From positions 496,001-560,000 of the forward strand of contig NC_015844.1 in NCBI RefSeq assembly GCF_000973105.1: DNA of 64,000 nt. The letters run 5' to 3'. The notes below the pieces were generated by a model that had not been told where the DNA came from, ran no database searches, and saw nothing but the letters and a program-made list of their open reading frames with translations. The stretch is from Zobellia galactanivorans. GTDB lineage: Bacteria > Bacteroidota > Bacteroidia > Flavobacteriales > Flavobacteriaceae. How positions within the stretch are numbered: position 1 is the first letter of the stretch; the number at the start of each line of letters is the position of its first letter. This document shows positions 21,039 through 30,968 of this stretch, in pieces. Both the position numbers and the translations under genes were made by a program.

Positions 21039-21586
21039 TTATGTAGGTTTTTGAACGAACACATCTTTTTCGAAGTATTTAAAATGCTCTTTAACAACTA
21101 CCGAGCTATCAGAAGGAATGTCGTATACTATTTCCTCCATGATACGACCTCTTACTGTCTGATACCCTTTTTTTCTAGCGAAAATTCCAAAACTAGGAGT
21201 AAATGTCCCATCGCTAAAAGTATCTTTTTTTATCAATCCGTTTTCATATTCATTTTCTACAATTACCGTTAAGAAATGGTAATCCGATAGATAATATTCG
21301 TCCGATGAATAGTTGGAATTATAGCTCAAAACTTTTCCTACATTTTTACCCACTACCATCGTATCGGGTATTTCCAAACTAAAGAAAGAACTGTTTTTTA
21401 AGTCTATTTCCCCATTATTCAGATAATGTATCGATTGATTCTTGTACATACTGTCATGGATGACCAAGTACTCCTCCAAACTCTTTGGTTCACCATCTTG
21501 TCGGTAATAGTTCCACCAACCTTTTTTAATATTTTTTTGAAAAAGTCCCTTTGCTTTCAGCTTCCCATTTCTGTAAAATGAAGTGA
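21039..21586 (-). pseudogene. YwqK/MORN-type protein, 5' end lost at an IS insertion
   Basis: The frame reads without a stop from the IS5 element edge to 21039. Upstream of the first Met (at 21479) it encodes FYRNGKLKAKGLFQK and then GWWNYYRQDGEPKS, the G-x-W-x-x-Y-x-x-(D/N)-G pattern of MORN-like YwqK antitoxin-family repeats, so the Met-initiated frame of 146 residues is not the natural N-terminus. When the IS element and one TGA copy are removed in silico, an in-frame TAG appears five codons upstream, so the 5' part is missing even beyond the insertion. YwqK-type proteins are common as immunity or antitoxin partners. The function of this remnant is unknown. Confidence 0.7.
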
Positions 21587-22484
21587 TTTAGACTTTTTTT
21601 TTGGATCGAAAGATAGGGCTACGGATATTTGTGTTGCGACACTCAAACTCCATAGCCCATGTACAAAGTACTCGACAAAGATACCATAGAAATGGAAATA
21701 GTTCCTAATATCCCGATGGCTAGACGCGGTTTTCCCCCTAGGGTAGAACTGTCCGAGATAGTCAATGCCGTTCTCTACAAGATGAAGACAGGTGTGCAAT
21801 GGGAATACTTGCCCGTAACGGCTCTTTTTGCTCAAAGGGCATTGACTTGGCAAGGTGTTTACTACCACTTCAGGAAATGGTGCCTATCAGGGACCTTCTA
21901 CCGATGTTGGACGAGCATACTTGAAAAATATAGGGACAGGCTCGACCTTTCCAGTGTAGACCTTGACGGCAGTCACACTCCTGCCAAACGGGGCGGCGAG
22001 GATGTACAATATCAAGGAAGGAAGAAATCGAAAACGACAAACGCCCTTTACCTGACCGATAGACAGGGATTGCCCCTGGCCATGTCGCAACCCGTGGAGG
22101 GCAACCATAACGACCTGTATGAAATAGAGGTGCAGTTCGAGGTGGTCACGGCAACACTTGAAAATTCCAGAATAGATATCGGGGGGGCTGTTTCTCAACG
22201 CCGATGCGGGTTTTGATTCCAAAGATTTCAGGTCGGCCTGTGCGGCCAAGGACATCAATGCCAACGTTTGTTTCAACAAAAGAAACGGGAATACGGACAG
22301 GGACGAGTATTTTGACCAAAAACTATATCGCGAACGATATGCGGTAGAGCGCACCAATGCATGGATGGACAGCTTTCGTTCCTTGCTCAACAGGTTCGAT
22401 ACCACAACGGAAAGCTGGAAAGGGTTCAACTATTTGTCTTTTATCGTACTGGCCCTAAAAAAGTTTAAAATTAAAAAGTCTAAA
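21587..22484 (+). mobile_element. IS5-family insertion sequence (898 bp)
   Basis: The element has perfect 12-bp terminal inverted repeats TTTAGACTTTTT (21587-21598) and AAAAAGTCTAAA (22473-22484), flanked by a 3-bp direct repeat TGA (21584-21586 and 22485-22487). A TNA-type 3-bp target duplication and a DUF4096-type transposase fit the IS427/IS1031 side of the IS5 family. It marks the downstream edge of the PKS island. Confidence 0.88.
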
Positions 22485-22487
22485 TGA
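21659..22487 (+). pseudogene. IS5-family transposase, frameshifted at a G7 run
   Basis: The first frame (21659-22216, 185 residues) has the DUF4096 N-terminal domain (RGFPPRVELSEIVNAVLYKM) and the first catalytic Asp in DLDGSHTPAK. The second part continues in another frame with LFLNADAGFDSKDFR (second Asp) and YAVERTNAWMDSFR (catalytic Glu in the Y-x-x-R-x-x-x-E box), ending at TGA 22485-22487. The two frames join at a run of seven G (22191-22197); removing one G restores a single frame of about 275 codons. This may be an inactivating indel, a sequencing error, or programmed +1 frameshifting, which some IS5-family elements use. Confidence 0.82.
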
Positions 22488-22586
22488 GTTCGCTTTGATA
22501 CTAAAGCATATCAAATGATAACAACGAAAGTTTGAGGGCAAAAAAAAGGTAAAATGTGCTATTCTTTTTTGGAATTTATTGTGTCT

Positions 22587-23303
22587 TTAATCATCGAAAT
22601 TTTTGCCTTTTTTTCCTTCCGTAGCCTTGTTATTTATTAATATTTGGTTTATCAACTCTTGTGCAAAACCTTCTTTTTGATTCAAGTAATAAAAATGAGC
22701 TCCAGTAAAAACCTTTATACTAAAGTAACCACTAGTAGTTTTTTTCCAGGATTTAGCGGCATCGGGGTGTAACTTATCTGTACTCCCGTAAATAAAATGA
22801 ACAGGCACCATGTGAGGCCTAAAAAAACGTTTAGGCCATTGATCTAGTATAATAAGATCTTTCTTGAATGGTAAAATGGTCGAATGGTCTACTGCCTTAA
22901 CTGTTTCTTTAGATAATCCACCTAATCGAATTAGCAAACGAACAACATCTTCATTTGAAAAATGATACCGTTTCCGATCCTTATGAATTGAGGGACCTTC
23001 TTTACCAGACACAATGACTTGACATGGTAATTTTTGCTTTTCACTAATAACTTTATGTAACAGGCAATGAACAATCAATGCTCCCATGGAATGACCAAAT
23101 AATATGTAAGTTTCATCAAACTCCATCTGATCATAATACGTGTCTATTAATTCATCAAAAGAAATACTATGACTTTCTTTAAAACGAATACCCTTACCAG
23201 GGGCACTCAGCTGAACCAGCTTGATGCCCTCCGGCAAATATGTTTCTAAAAAATCAAATGCTCTCTCTGTCCCTCCTGCAAAAGGAAAACAAATTAGTTT
23301 CAT
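22587..23303 (-). CDS. Type II thioesterase of the PKS cluster
   Basis: This 238-residue alpha/beta hydrolase belongs to the TesA/GrsT type II thioesterase family, which removes stalled or wrong acyl groups from carrier proteins. It starts with the family opening LICFPFAGGT, has nucleophile S72 in GHSMG, and catalytic H203 in TGAHFYYL near the C-terminus; an Asp in YGSTDKLHP is the third member. It starts four bases after the PKS stop codon, so the two are clearly in one operon. Confidence 0.92.
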   Translation of the reverse strand: MKLICFPFAGGTERAFDFLETYLPEGIKLVQLSAPGKGIRFKESHSISFDELIDTYYDQMEFDETYILFGHSMGALIVHCLLHKVISEKQKLPCQVIVSGKEGPSIHKDRKRYHFSNEDVVRLLIRLGGLSKETVKAVDHSTILPFKKDLIILDQWPKRFFRPHMVPVHFIYGSTDKLHPDAAKSWKKTTSGYFSIKVFTGAHFYYLNQKEGFAQELINQILINNKATEGKKGKNFDD

Positions 23304-23307
23304 ATAA

Positions 23308-26300
23308 CTAGTTTTCTACAATACCACCTAAATGCTCTTCAACTTTCGTTAAGATAATTTCACTTAACCGATTGAGGCTGGAGCCATTTAATAAATCCAT
23401 AATAGAAAGTTCTACCCCAAGCATCGCTTTAATCGCCACAACTATTTCAACAGAAACTAATGAATCTACTCCCATCATATTAATTCCCTCTTCCGGGTTG
23501 ATGGAATCGGGGTTCATTTTCATTACATTGGCAAATACTACGATTGTTTTTTCAAGAATAACTCTTATTCTATCTTTTTCACCACAGTCTTTAAGTTCCT
23601 CTACCAGAGATCTTAACTCCTTAGAAAGTGCATTAGTGCCGGAAAACTGATCAACAATGCTTTTAAATCTGGATGAATTAGCTACTCTCGGATTTATCGC
23701 ACTCCATACCTCCCAATCCACATCGAAAAAGCAAATCTGAGCAGGCTTTTCACTTAAAATATAATCAAGCATACGCAATGCGGTTCGGGTATCAAACCCT
23801 TTAACTCCTGCTGCATCCATTATCAGACCTACATGTTCATTTCGGGAAACCACACCAACCTCGGCCAGCACACCTAAATTTAAACTGGTACACGCCAGAT
23901 TTTGTGCATTTCTCCAGTGCGAGAAATTATCTAAAAATGCATTCGCTGCCACATAATTCCCTTGTCCTACGTTACCAATTAAGGATGAAATAGACGAAAA
24001 ACAAAGAAAAAAGTCCAGAGCGTAAGAACCGAGTGCATTATGAAGGTTAATGGCTCCCAGTACTTTGGGATTCATAACACGTAAGAAACGTTCTTCATCC
24101 AAATCCTTCATAAAGGCATCATCCAACACCATGGCTCCGTGAAAAACTCCTTTAAAAGCAATGGTATCTTGCGATAGAGAATCAATCAGCTTTTTAACTT
24201 CATCTGTATTGGTGATATCCAGTTTATGAACATATACCTCCGTAACACCAGCTTTATTCACCCGATCAATAAATGCCTGCCTTTCCATATCTTTTACGCC
24301 ACTTCGGGAACATAAGACAACTTTCTTTACCTCTTTTCCAATAAGCCATTTGGCAATTTCAAAACCGAAACCGGCAGTACCTCCGGTGATTAGAAATGCT
24401 CCGTCTGAATCAATCCCAGATTTAGCAGTGGTCAATTCCACCTCACCTTCTTCAAAATTCAGTGTTACCTTACCAATATGCTTACTTTTATTCATAAACT
24501 TGAACGCCTCCTCGATACCCTTTGCAGGAAATGAAGTTACAGGTATTGGTTTATAGTCTTCATCCTGGAACTTGGTATAGAGAATTTGCAACAACTCATG
24601 TGTTTTTTTCGGTCGTTGCATAAACATTTGATCAATGTCAATGTGAAAAAAGCTAACATTTCTATTGAAGGTCTGCATGGGCAAACCCTTGTTAAGTACG
24701 ATATCCTTTTTACCAATTTCAATAAACCGGCCGTAATCGGCCAATAACTCGAATGATTGCACCAGAGACTCTCCAGAAATAGCGTTTAAAACCACATCCA
24801 CGCCTTTACCATCGGTGATATCCATAACATCTTTTACATAATCCAAGCTTCGGGAATAAAGGATGTGCTCCACACCTTCCGCTCTCAGGTGGGCTCTCTT
24901 CTCTTCGGTACTGGTTGTTGTAATAATTTTAGCGTTTAATTTTTTTGCTATTTGAATAGCTGCCAAACCTACTCCTCCTGTCCCGTTATGAATCAAGACT
25001 GTTTCTCCTTCAGAAAGATCGGCCTTATCAACCAATGCATGCCATGCGGTAATAAAAGGTATGGCAATATTCATTTCGTCATAAGATAATGTGGTCGCCT
25101 TTTTAACGTAGAAATCGGGCTTCGTAGTAATATATCTGGTAAAACCACCGTCCTTTGCCAGCATCAAAATATCATCTCCAATAGCAATGTCCGATACATT
25201 TTTTCCTTTGTTGATAACGGTACCTACCACTTCCATACTTATGCTATTCTGAAAATAGCTGTTTTTCAACGCATCTTGGGAAATCTGTCCATTTATTTTC
25301 AAGACATCCTTGAAATTCAAGGAGGCAGATTTTACTTTTAATGTAATTTCGTCCTCAGACGGTTCGACAATAGTGCTCTCTACCAAAGAAAAACCTTCAG
25401 CGCCTTTTCCTTTTTCATGTATAATCTGAAAAGGCTCATCATTGGCTGCTTTTCGACTAAAACCAAGAACCTTAGGTTCTGAAGGTTTGCTTAATGACCT
25501 GACAAACCGGCTATTTCCCCTTAATGCAATATCTTCTTCTACTCCCAACAATTGTAGCAATATTGATTTAGGGTTTTCTAGATTGTAGTGGTCGGTATCC
25601 AATGATAAAGGCGAAATATTTGGATGTTCGTTTCCAATCACGTGGTTTAAACCGAGCAGAGCTCCAGAATTGATATTCATATCATCGGTATCCAGCACCT
25701 GGTGACCATTCAGAGTTAAAATTACTAACTGAACCGGTCCTGTACCTTTTAAAGACTGAAAAAAAGAAAGTAACGGAAAGGTAATTTCCTGAACAGCCTT
25801 GTAACTTAGTTCTTTCTTTTCATCTAGAAAAGGTGCATAAATCAATCTGGTAACTGAATTCTTTTCTTGTTCCAGAAGATTCTTATCAAATTGATCCATT
25901 TGAATAACCTTGGCCCCATAAAACTTAAGGTCGTCCATAAATGGCTTTGCCTTTTTAGATGAAGGCCCAAAGAATAAGATTGTTTCATTCTCAAAATCAG
26001 GCTCACCTTCCAGTAAGGGAATATTCTTCCAGTTAAACTCATAAAACAATTCGTTAATATCTCGCTCCTCATTTTGCGCATTACTTTCAATCGACTGGCA
26101 ATTAAGACCTTCCAATTGAGCTATAACGGTACCATCTTTACCTATCAAAGTCATATTGGCAATCAGGTATTCATGGCCTATCTCTGTAATCTCAGCATGG
26201 CAATAGATATATTCATTCAATTTCGGCCTGGTGTGAAAATGCACGAAATTGATTTTTGTCGGCACGAATGCGCCCGGAGCGACCTCTCGTCCGTTAAGCG

Positions 26301-29300
26301 CTGCGATAACACTTTGAAAACAAGCGTCTAAGATACTAGGATGCAGTAAATATTCATGATCTTTAACTATGGATTTATGTGGTTTTATCTTTACCAATAG
26401 TTCCTTATCGCCTTTACATTTAATCTCTTGGATACCTCGAAATACCGGGCCGTATTTCAAACCAATGGCATCCAACGCATCATAGATTCCTTCAATGGTC
26501 CTCTCTTTTTCAAAAGCTTTAAGCGTTGCTAAAAAAGCTATTTTATCATGTTTGCCATTAATACATTCTATCACTTTTGCCGATGCATGCTGAGTCCATG
26601 AATTACTTTCATCGCTATGGGAAAATATGTCGCACGTGGAGTTTGAAGGATTAAAAGTCGTATTTAAAAACTGAACTTCATCCTCATTAAATATCAAGAC
26701 ATTACTAAACAGAACATCTTTTAGCGTACATGTCTCTGTTCCACTCACTTTTTGATTCATGGCCAGTATGGCCTCCACATAGGCTGCACCGGGAAAAACT
26801 ACCGCTCCGGAAACAACATGGTCCTGTAAATAGGGTAAAAATTGCTCATTGACTTCCATCTCAAACGAAGGAAGGTGATAAGGGTACGTTTGATTTAGAA
26901 ATGGATGACCTTCCAATCCTAATCTGTCTTCACGTGAAGAGTTACTTTCAGAGAAATAGCTCTGGTTTTCCCATTCATATAATGGTAATTTTATGTGATT
27001 TCCACCAGTATAGAATTTTGACCAGTCTATAGCGTATCCAATCGCATAAAAATGGGCAAGGTTATCTAAAATGTGTTGCTCCCCATCTTCTTTTCGTCTC
27101 AATGAAAAAAGAAGGTTGGTCTTTTTGCCCAGACGTTCTGCACATTCATTGATAGAATGCCTTAAAACCGGATGAGGTCCAACCTCTAACATGGTGTGGT
27201 ATCCATCTGAAAGAGTCTGAACGATAGCATCTGAAAATCTCACGGGCTGCCGTACGTTGTCCCACCAATACGTATTGTTAAATGACGCCCCTTCCATTTT
27301 CCTAGCCGTTACCGAAGAATAAATCGGAATTTCTGGTGGTTGGGGTGAAATAACATCCAGAGAATCCAATAACTCTCGTTTTAGACCATCCATTTGGTAA
27401 GAATGATAGGCAACATCTACCTCCAACATTTTATTGAAAACATTCAACTCCGTTAGCTTGTTACTTATATGTTGAAGCCTCTTGGTCTTACCTGCCAATG
27501 TAACCGTGCTGGGACTGTTAATGGCTGCAACAGAAACATCGCCGTAAGCTTCTATGTACTGATTTATTTCATTTTCTGGAAGCCCCACTGCCAGCATGGA
27601 TCCCTTTCCTGCGGCTTTTTGCTGAATCCTGCTTCTATGATAACTTACTATTAAACAGTCTTTTAATCTTAACGCTCCAGAAACGTATGCTGCCGTTACT
27701 TCACCTACTGAATGTCCAAGTACAGCATCGGGTGTAATACCGTAGGAAGCCCAAAGTTCGGTTAATGCAGCCTGTAAAAAGAAATTGGCAGGCTGTGCAA
27801 ACTGCGTTTCCTTAATTCTGGAATCTTCTTTCTCCTTTAGTAGCTCTTCAAGCATACTCCAACCGGTAATAGCCTGAAATATCATATCGTATTCTTCCCA
27901 TTTTTGCTTAAACAATTCACTCGAATGGTATAAGTCACGACCCATGGCAAACCATTGAGGTCCCATGCCTGTGAAGATAAAAAGTTTAGGAGATAATTCG
28001 GTTGTAGCCGTATAGGTTTGCACACCTTTCACACTATTTCCTTCGGCAAATTCGTTCAACTGCCACATGAGTTCATCCATCGAATTGGCCACAAATATAG
28101 CCCTAGTATTTAGTTTAGATCTTCTGTTAAGTAAAGTATATAGGGTGTCTGCATAATTATCCTCTGTTAAGTGTGATGCTATTTTTTTGGCATATGCCCG
28201 TAACGAATAATCACTTTTAGCCGTTAAAGGAAGTATGTAAACACGAGAGGTTTTCAATCCTGATGGCAGTTCCTTTTGCTCAATGGTCGTATTAGATAAC
28301 AATACGTTGGCATTGGTTCCTCCGTATCCGAATGAATTGACCAAACCGTATCTTTCCTGTTGGTCGGACAACCTTCTTACATCGGTAGACACCTTCAGTT
28401 TGGCATTTTCAAAGTCAATTTGTGGATTTGGGTTTGTAAAATGAAGGTGGGGCACCGTTTGGTTATACTTTAAAACCAAAATAGCCTTTATTAAACCGGC
28501 CACACCAGAAGCGGCTTCGAGGTGGCCTATGTTTGTTTTGACTGAACCGACAGCCACATGCTCTTCTTTTGTAACCTTCTCTTTGATCACGGTATCTAAA
28601 GCAGAAAATTCTATCGGATCTCCAGTAGGAGTACCAGTTCCATGAGCTTCTACATAGCAAATATCATTGGGGTCTATTTCAGACTGATCGATAACTTTTC
28701 GCAATAACTGCTTTTGGGAATCTCCATTCGGCACCGTAATTCCTTCTGTTTTACCGTCCTGATTACTCCCTGTTTGATGAATGACCGCATAAACAATATC
28801 ATTATCCAATAAGGCTTCTTCCAAGGGTTTAATCAGTATAACTCCAACACCTTCGCCTCTAACATATCCCTGAGCGTCCGCATCGAATGTTTTGCATCTG
28901 GAATGACTGGATAAAAATTGTCCTTTACTCATAACAATGGGATATTCCGGTTTGAGCATCAGGTTTACGCCACCTGCAATGGCCATTTTGGACTCACCTG
29001 CCCAGATACTCTGACAGGCATAATGGATACCAACCAAAGAAGAAGAACAGGCCGTATCTATAGAAAGACTAGGACCTCTAAGATCCAATGAATACGAAAT
29101 ACGGTTAGATAACATGGCCATTGTACAGCTGGTTGCTGTTGGAGATTTTATTTGATTTCGGTTTTTAGAGCCTAACTGTATCAACTTATTGTCCAGTGTA
29201 AAACCTCCTATAAACACTCCCGTATCACTTCCTCTGAATTTCGATTCGGGAATTCCTGCATCTTCAAAAGCCTCCCAGGTAGTTTGAAGTAATAATCTTT

Positions 29301-29586
29301 GTTGCGGGTCTAAGGTTTCAGCCTCAAATGGACTGATCCCAAAAAATAACGGATCAAATTCTGTTACATCTGAGGTTAAAAAACCAAACTGGGATGAAAA
29401 CGTTTTACCTTTCCTGTTCTTATTCTGACTAAAAAAACGCCTGTTGTCCCATCTACTTTTAGGAACATTAATAATGGCATCTGTTCCTGATTTCAATAAA
29501 TCCCAGAATTGTTCTGGGGTATTGGAATTACCTGGAAATCTACATCCAACTCCAATAATGGCTAATTGTTTTTGTTTCATTGTCAT
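23308..29586 (-). CDS. Type I polyketide synthase, fully reducing module (KS-AT-DH-ER-KR-ACP)
   Basis: This 2092-residue single-module PKS has all reductive domains. KS spans about 5-430 (C180 in DTACSSS, His in EAHGTGTPTGDP and NIGHLEAASG). AT spans about 530-830 (S626 in GHSVGE; the substrate motif reads VAYHS, nearer to the malonyl HAFH than the methylmalonyl YASH type). DH spans about 900-1180 (H923 in DHVVSGAVVFPG, D1087 in SILDACFQS). After a structural linker, ER lies about 1450-1720 (NGTGGVGLAAIQIAKKL) and KR about 1730-1910 (GGTAGFGFEIAKW, Y1878 in GNYVAAN). ACP carries the phosphopantetheine Ser S2042 in MGVDSLVS. No thioesterase domain is fused, and the separate type II enzyme follows. 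The layout is that of iterative highly reducing synthases making saturated, lipid-like chains. The product is unknown. The cluster is AT-richer than the sus region. Confidence 0.95.
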   Translation of the reverse strand: MTMKQKQLAIIGVGCRFPGNSNTPEQFWDLLKSGTDAIINVPKSRWDNRRFFSQNKNRKGKTFSSQFGFLTSDVTEFDPLFFGISPFEAETLDPQQRLLLQTTWEAFEDAGIPESKFRGSDTGVFIGGFTLDNKLIQLGSKNRNQIKSPTATSCTMAMLSNRISYSLDLRGPSLSIDTACSSSLVGIHYACQSIWAGESKMAIAGGVNLMLKPEYPIVMSKGQFLSSHSRCKTFDADAQGYVRGEGVGVILIKPLEEALLDNDIVYAVIHQTGSNQDGKTEGITVPNGDSQKQLLRKVIDQSEIDPNDICYVEAHGTGTPTGDPIEFSALDTVIKEKVTKEEHVAVGSVKTNIGHLEAASGVAGLIKAILVLKYNQTVPHLHFTNPNPQIDFENAKLKVSTDVRRLSDQQERYGLVNSFGYGGTNANVLLSNTTIEQKELPSGLKTSRVYILPLTAKSDYSLRAYAKKIASHLTEDNYADTLYTLLNRRSKLNTRAIFVANSMDELMWQLNEFAEGNSVKGVQTYTATTELSPKLFIFTGMGPQWFAMGRDLYHSSELFKQKWEEYDMIFQAITGWSMLEELLKEKEDSRIKETQFAQPANFFLQAALTELWASYGITPDAVLGHSVGEVTAAYVSGALRLKDCLIVSYHRSRIQQKAAGKGSMLAVGLPENEINQYIEAYGDVSVAAINSPSTVTLAGKTKRLQHISNKLTELNVFNKMLEVDVAYHSYQMDGLKRELLDSLDVISPQPPEIPIYSSVTARKMEGASFNNTYWWDNVRQPVRFSDAIVQTLSDGYHTMLEVGPHPVLRHSINECAERLGKKTNLLFSLRRKEDGEQHILDNLAHFYAIGYAIDWSKFYTGGNHIKLPLYEWENQSYFSESNSSREDRLGLEGHPFLNQTYPYHLPSFEMEVNEQFLPYLQDHVVSGAVVFPGAAYVEAILAMNQKVSGTETCTLKDVLFSNVLIFNEDEVQFLNTTFNPSNSTCDIFSHSDESNSWTQHASAKVIECINGKHDKIAFLATLKAFEKERTIEGIYDALDAIGLKYGPVFRGIQEIKCKGDKELLVKIKPHKSIVKDHEYLLHPSILDACFQSVIAALNGREVAPGAFVPTKINFVHFHTRPKLNEYIYCHAEITEIGHEYLIANMTLIGKDGTVIAQLEGLNCQSIESNAQNEERDINELFYEFNWKNIPLLEGEPDFENETILFFGPSSKKAKPFMDDLKFYGAKVIQMDQFDKNLLEQEKNSVTRLIYAPFLDEKKELSYKAVQEITFPLLSFFQSLKGTGPVQLVILTLNGHQVLDTDDMNINSGALLGLNHVIGNEHPNISPLSLDTDHYNLENPKSILLQLLGVEEDIALRGNSRFVRSLSKPSEPKVLGFSRKAANDEPFQIIHEKGKGAEGFSLVESTIVEPSEDEITLKVKSASLNFKDVLKINGQISQDALKNSYFQNSISMEVVGTVINKGKNVSDIAIGDDILMLAKDGGFTRYITTKPDFYVKKATTLSYDEMNIAIPFITAWHALVDKADLSEGETVLIHNGTGGVGLAAIQIAKKLNAKIITTTSTEEKRAHLRAEGVEHILYSRSLDYVKDVMDITDGKGVDVVLNAISGESLVQSFELLADYGRFIEIGKKDIVLNKGLPMQTFNRNVSFFHIDIDQMFMQRPKKTHELLQILYTKFQDEDYKPIPVTSFPAKGIEEAFKFMNKSKHIGKVTLNFEEGEVELTTAKSGIDSDGAFLITGGTAGFGFEIAKWLIGKEVKKVVLCSRSGVKDMERQAFIDRVNKAGVTEVYVHKLDITNTDEVKKLIDSLSQDTIAFKGVFHGAMVLDDAFMKDLDEERFLRVMNPKVLGAINLHNALGSYALDFFLCFSSISSLIGNVGQGNYVAANAFLDNFSHWRNAQNLACTSLNLGVLAEVGVVSRNEHVGLIMDAAGVKGFDTRTALRMLDYILSEKPAQICFFDVDWEVWSAINPRVANSSRFKSIVDQFSGTNALSKELRSLVEELKDCGEKDRIRVILEKTIVVFANVMKMNPDSINPEEGINMMGVDSLVSVEIVVAIKAMLGVELSIMDLLNGSSLNRLSEIILTKVEEHLGGIVEN

Positions 29587-29831
29587 TCATTTTGGGTTCT
29601 TAATTTTTCTCTTAAACTGGTTTAACACATAAAAAAGACTTTTTATATTCATTTAATGTGATGGACAATAAACTAGAACATTCAGGATACCTTTACCTTT
29701 TTTTAGATTGACTGTCATGTTCGAAACTTTAATTAAATCCAGAAGCCCTGTTCATTCCCCAATTAGTAGGACAGGTTTTCTACAAATCCAGGTTAATTTA
29801 TGCTGCTTTTTTAAATATGTCCATTGGCCTA

Positions 29832-30672
29832 TCAAAGGGCTGTTGAAACTGTTACATCTTTCCACGCTTCGAGATCGGTTTTTACCTGCTCCATTTTTTT
29901 ATAGGCTATATCATAAGCATCTTGACCAAGAAATAAGTGTAGTGGAGGATCCATTACTTCACTTATTTTTATCATAGCGTTAGCTGCCTTTATAGGATCT
30001 CCGGCTTGATTCTCATCAATTTCACGCAGATGTGCTTCTTGTATTTGACGGGCTTCGGTATACTCAACAATTGGGTTAGCGGGTACGGCTATAGATCCTT
30101 TCTTTAGAAAATTAGTCTTGAAATATCCAGGATGTACAACTGTCGCCTTAATTCCAAATGATTTAATATCAGCAGCCAAAGCCTCTGTAAAAGCCGTTAC
30201 TGCAAATTTGGTAGCGCTATAGATACCCCAAAAAGGAAAGTTTGCAGTATAACCTGCAATAGAAGATATGTTAATAATATGTCCGGATTTTTGTTTCCGT
30301 AGGTAAGGCATTGCTTTTCTAATGACATGTGCCAGACCAAAAACATTTACATCAAAACTAGCCCTTATCTCGGCGTCAGAAATTTTTTCTAGTGTTCCCA
30401 TCTGGCCATATCCTGCATTATTAACAATAACATCAATTTGCCCGAAATGAGCGACTACGGCCTCAATAGCTTCTTGCACACTTTGCTCTTTTACTAGATC
30501 CATTTCAATCGGCAGAAACGTTTTAGTAACTTTACTTACCTCATTTTTCTAATGATTTTATATCGCGTGAGGTTGCTGCTACATAATGTCCACTAGCTAG
30601 TAATTGCTTTACAAGTGCTAATCCCAAACCTTTAGATGCTCCGGTTACAAACCATACATTATTCCTGTTCAT
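29832..30672 (-). pseudogene. Short-chain dehydrogenase/reductase, frameshifted
   Basis: The gene encodes a classical SDR: TGASKGLGLAL (NAD(P) binding) near the N-terminus, NNAGYGQMG, and catalytic Y-x-x-x-K in YSATKFAVTAF, followed by HPGYFKTNF. The first 53 or so codons (from ATG 30672-30670) are in one frame and the remainder (29832 to about 30540) in another, and the join is at the A5/T stretch around 30541-30547, where one extra base stops the frame (GAAAAATGAGG). Removing one base gives about 279 residues, normal for the family. A downstream in-frame ATG at 30503 would lack the cofactor loop, so the gene is either broken or mis-sequenced. It lies upstream of the PKS on the same strand and could tailor its product. 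Confidence 0.85.
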
Positions 30673-30968
30673 AATTATTTTTTTTTGTTAATTGCTGACT
30701 TATATAGTTTTTTTATAGTTATCTAATTTTTAATACAACAATGATTAAAGTGTTAAATACTTTCAATACTATCTGTGAATTAAAGAATGGGTTTATGAAA
30801 GAATCAACAAGTTGTTTGTGATCCGAAATTAGGATGTTGTTGAAAAATATGATATCCTGATAAAGAATGATTTTTGAATAGTGGTTAATAAGGATAATAT
30901 ATTGATAGACTGTAAACTGAACTCTGTCTGAAAAAGATTATAATTATTAATTTTATTCAGACAGAATC

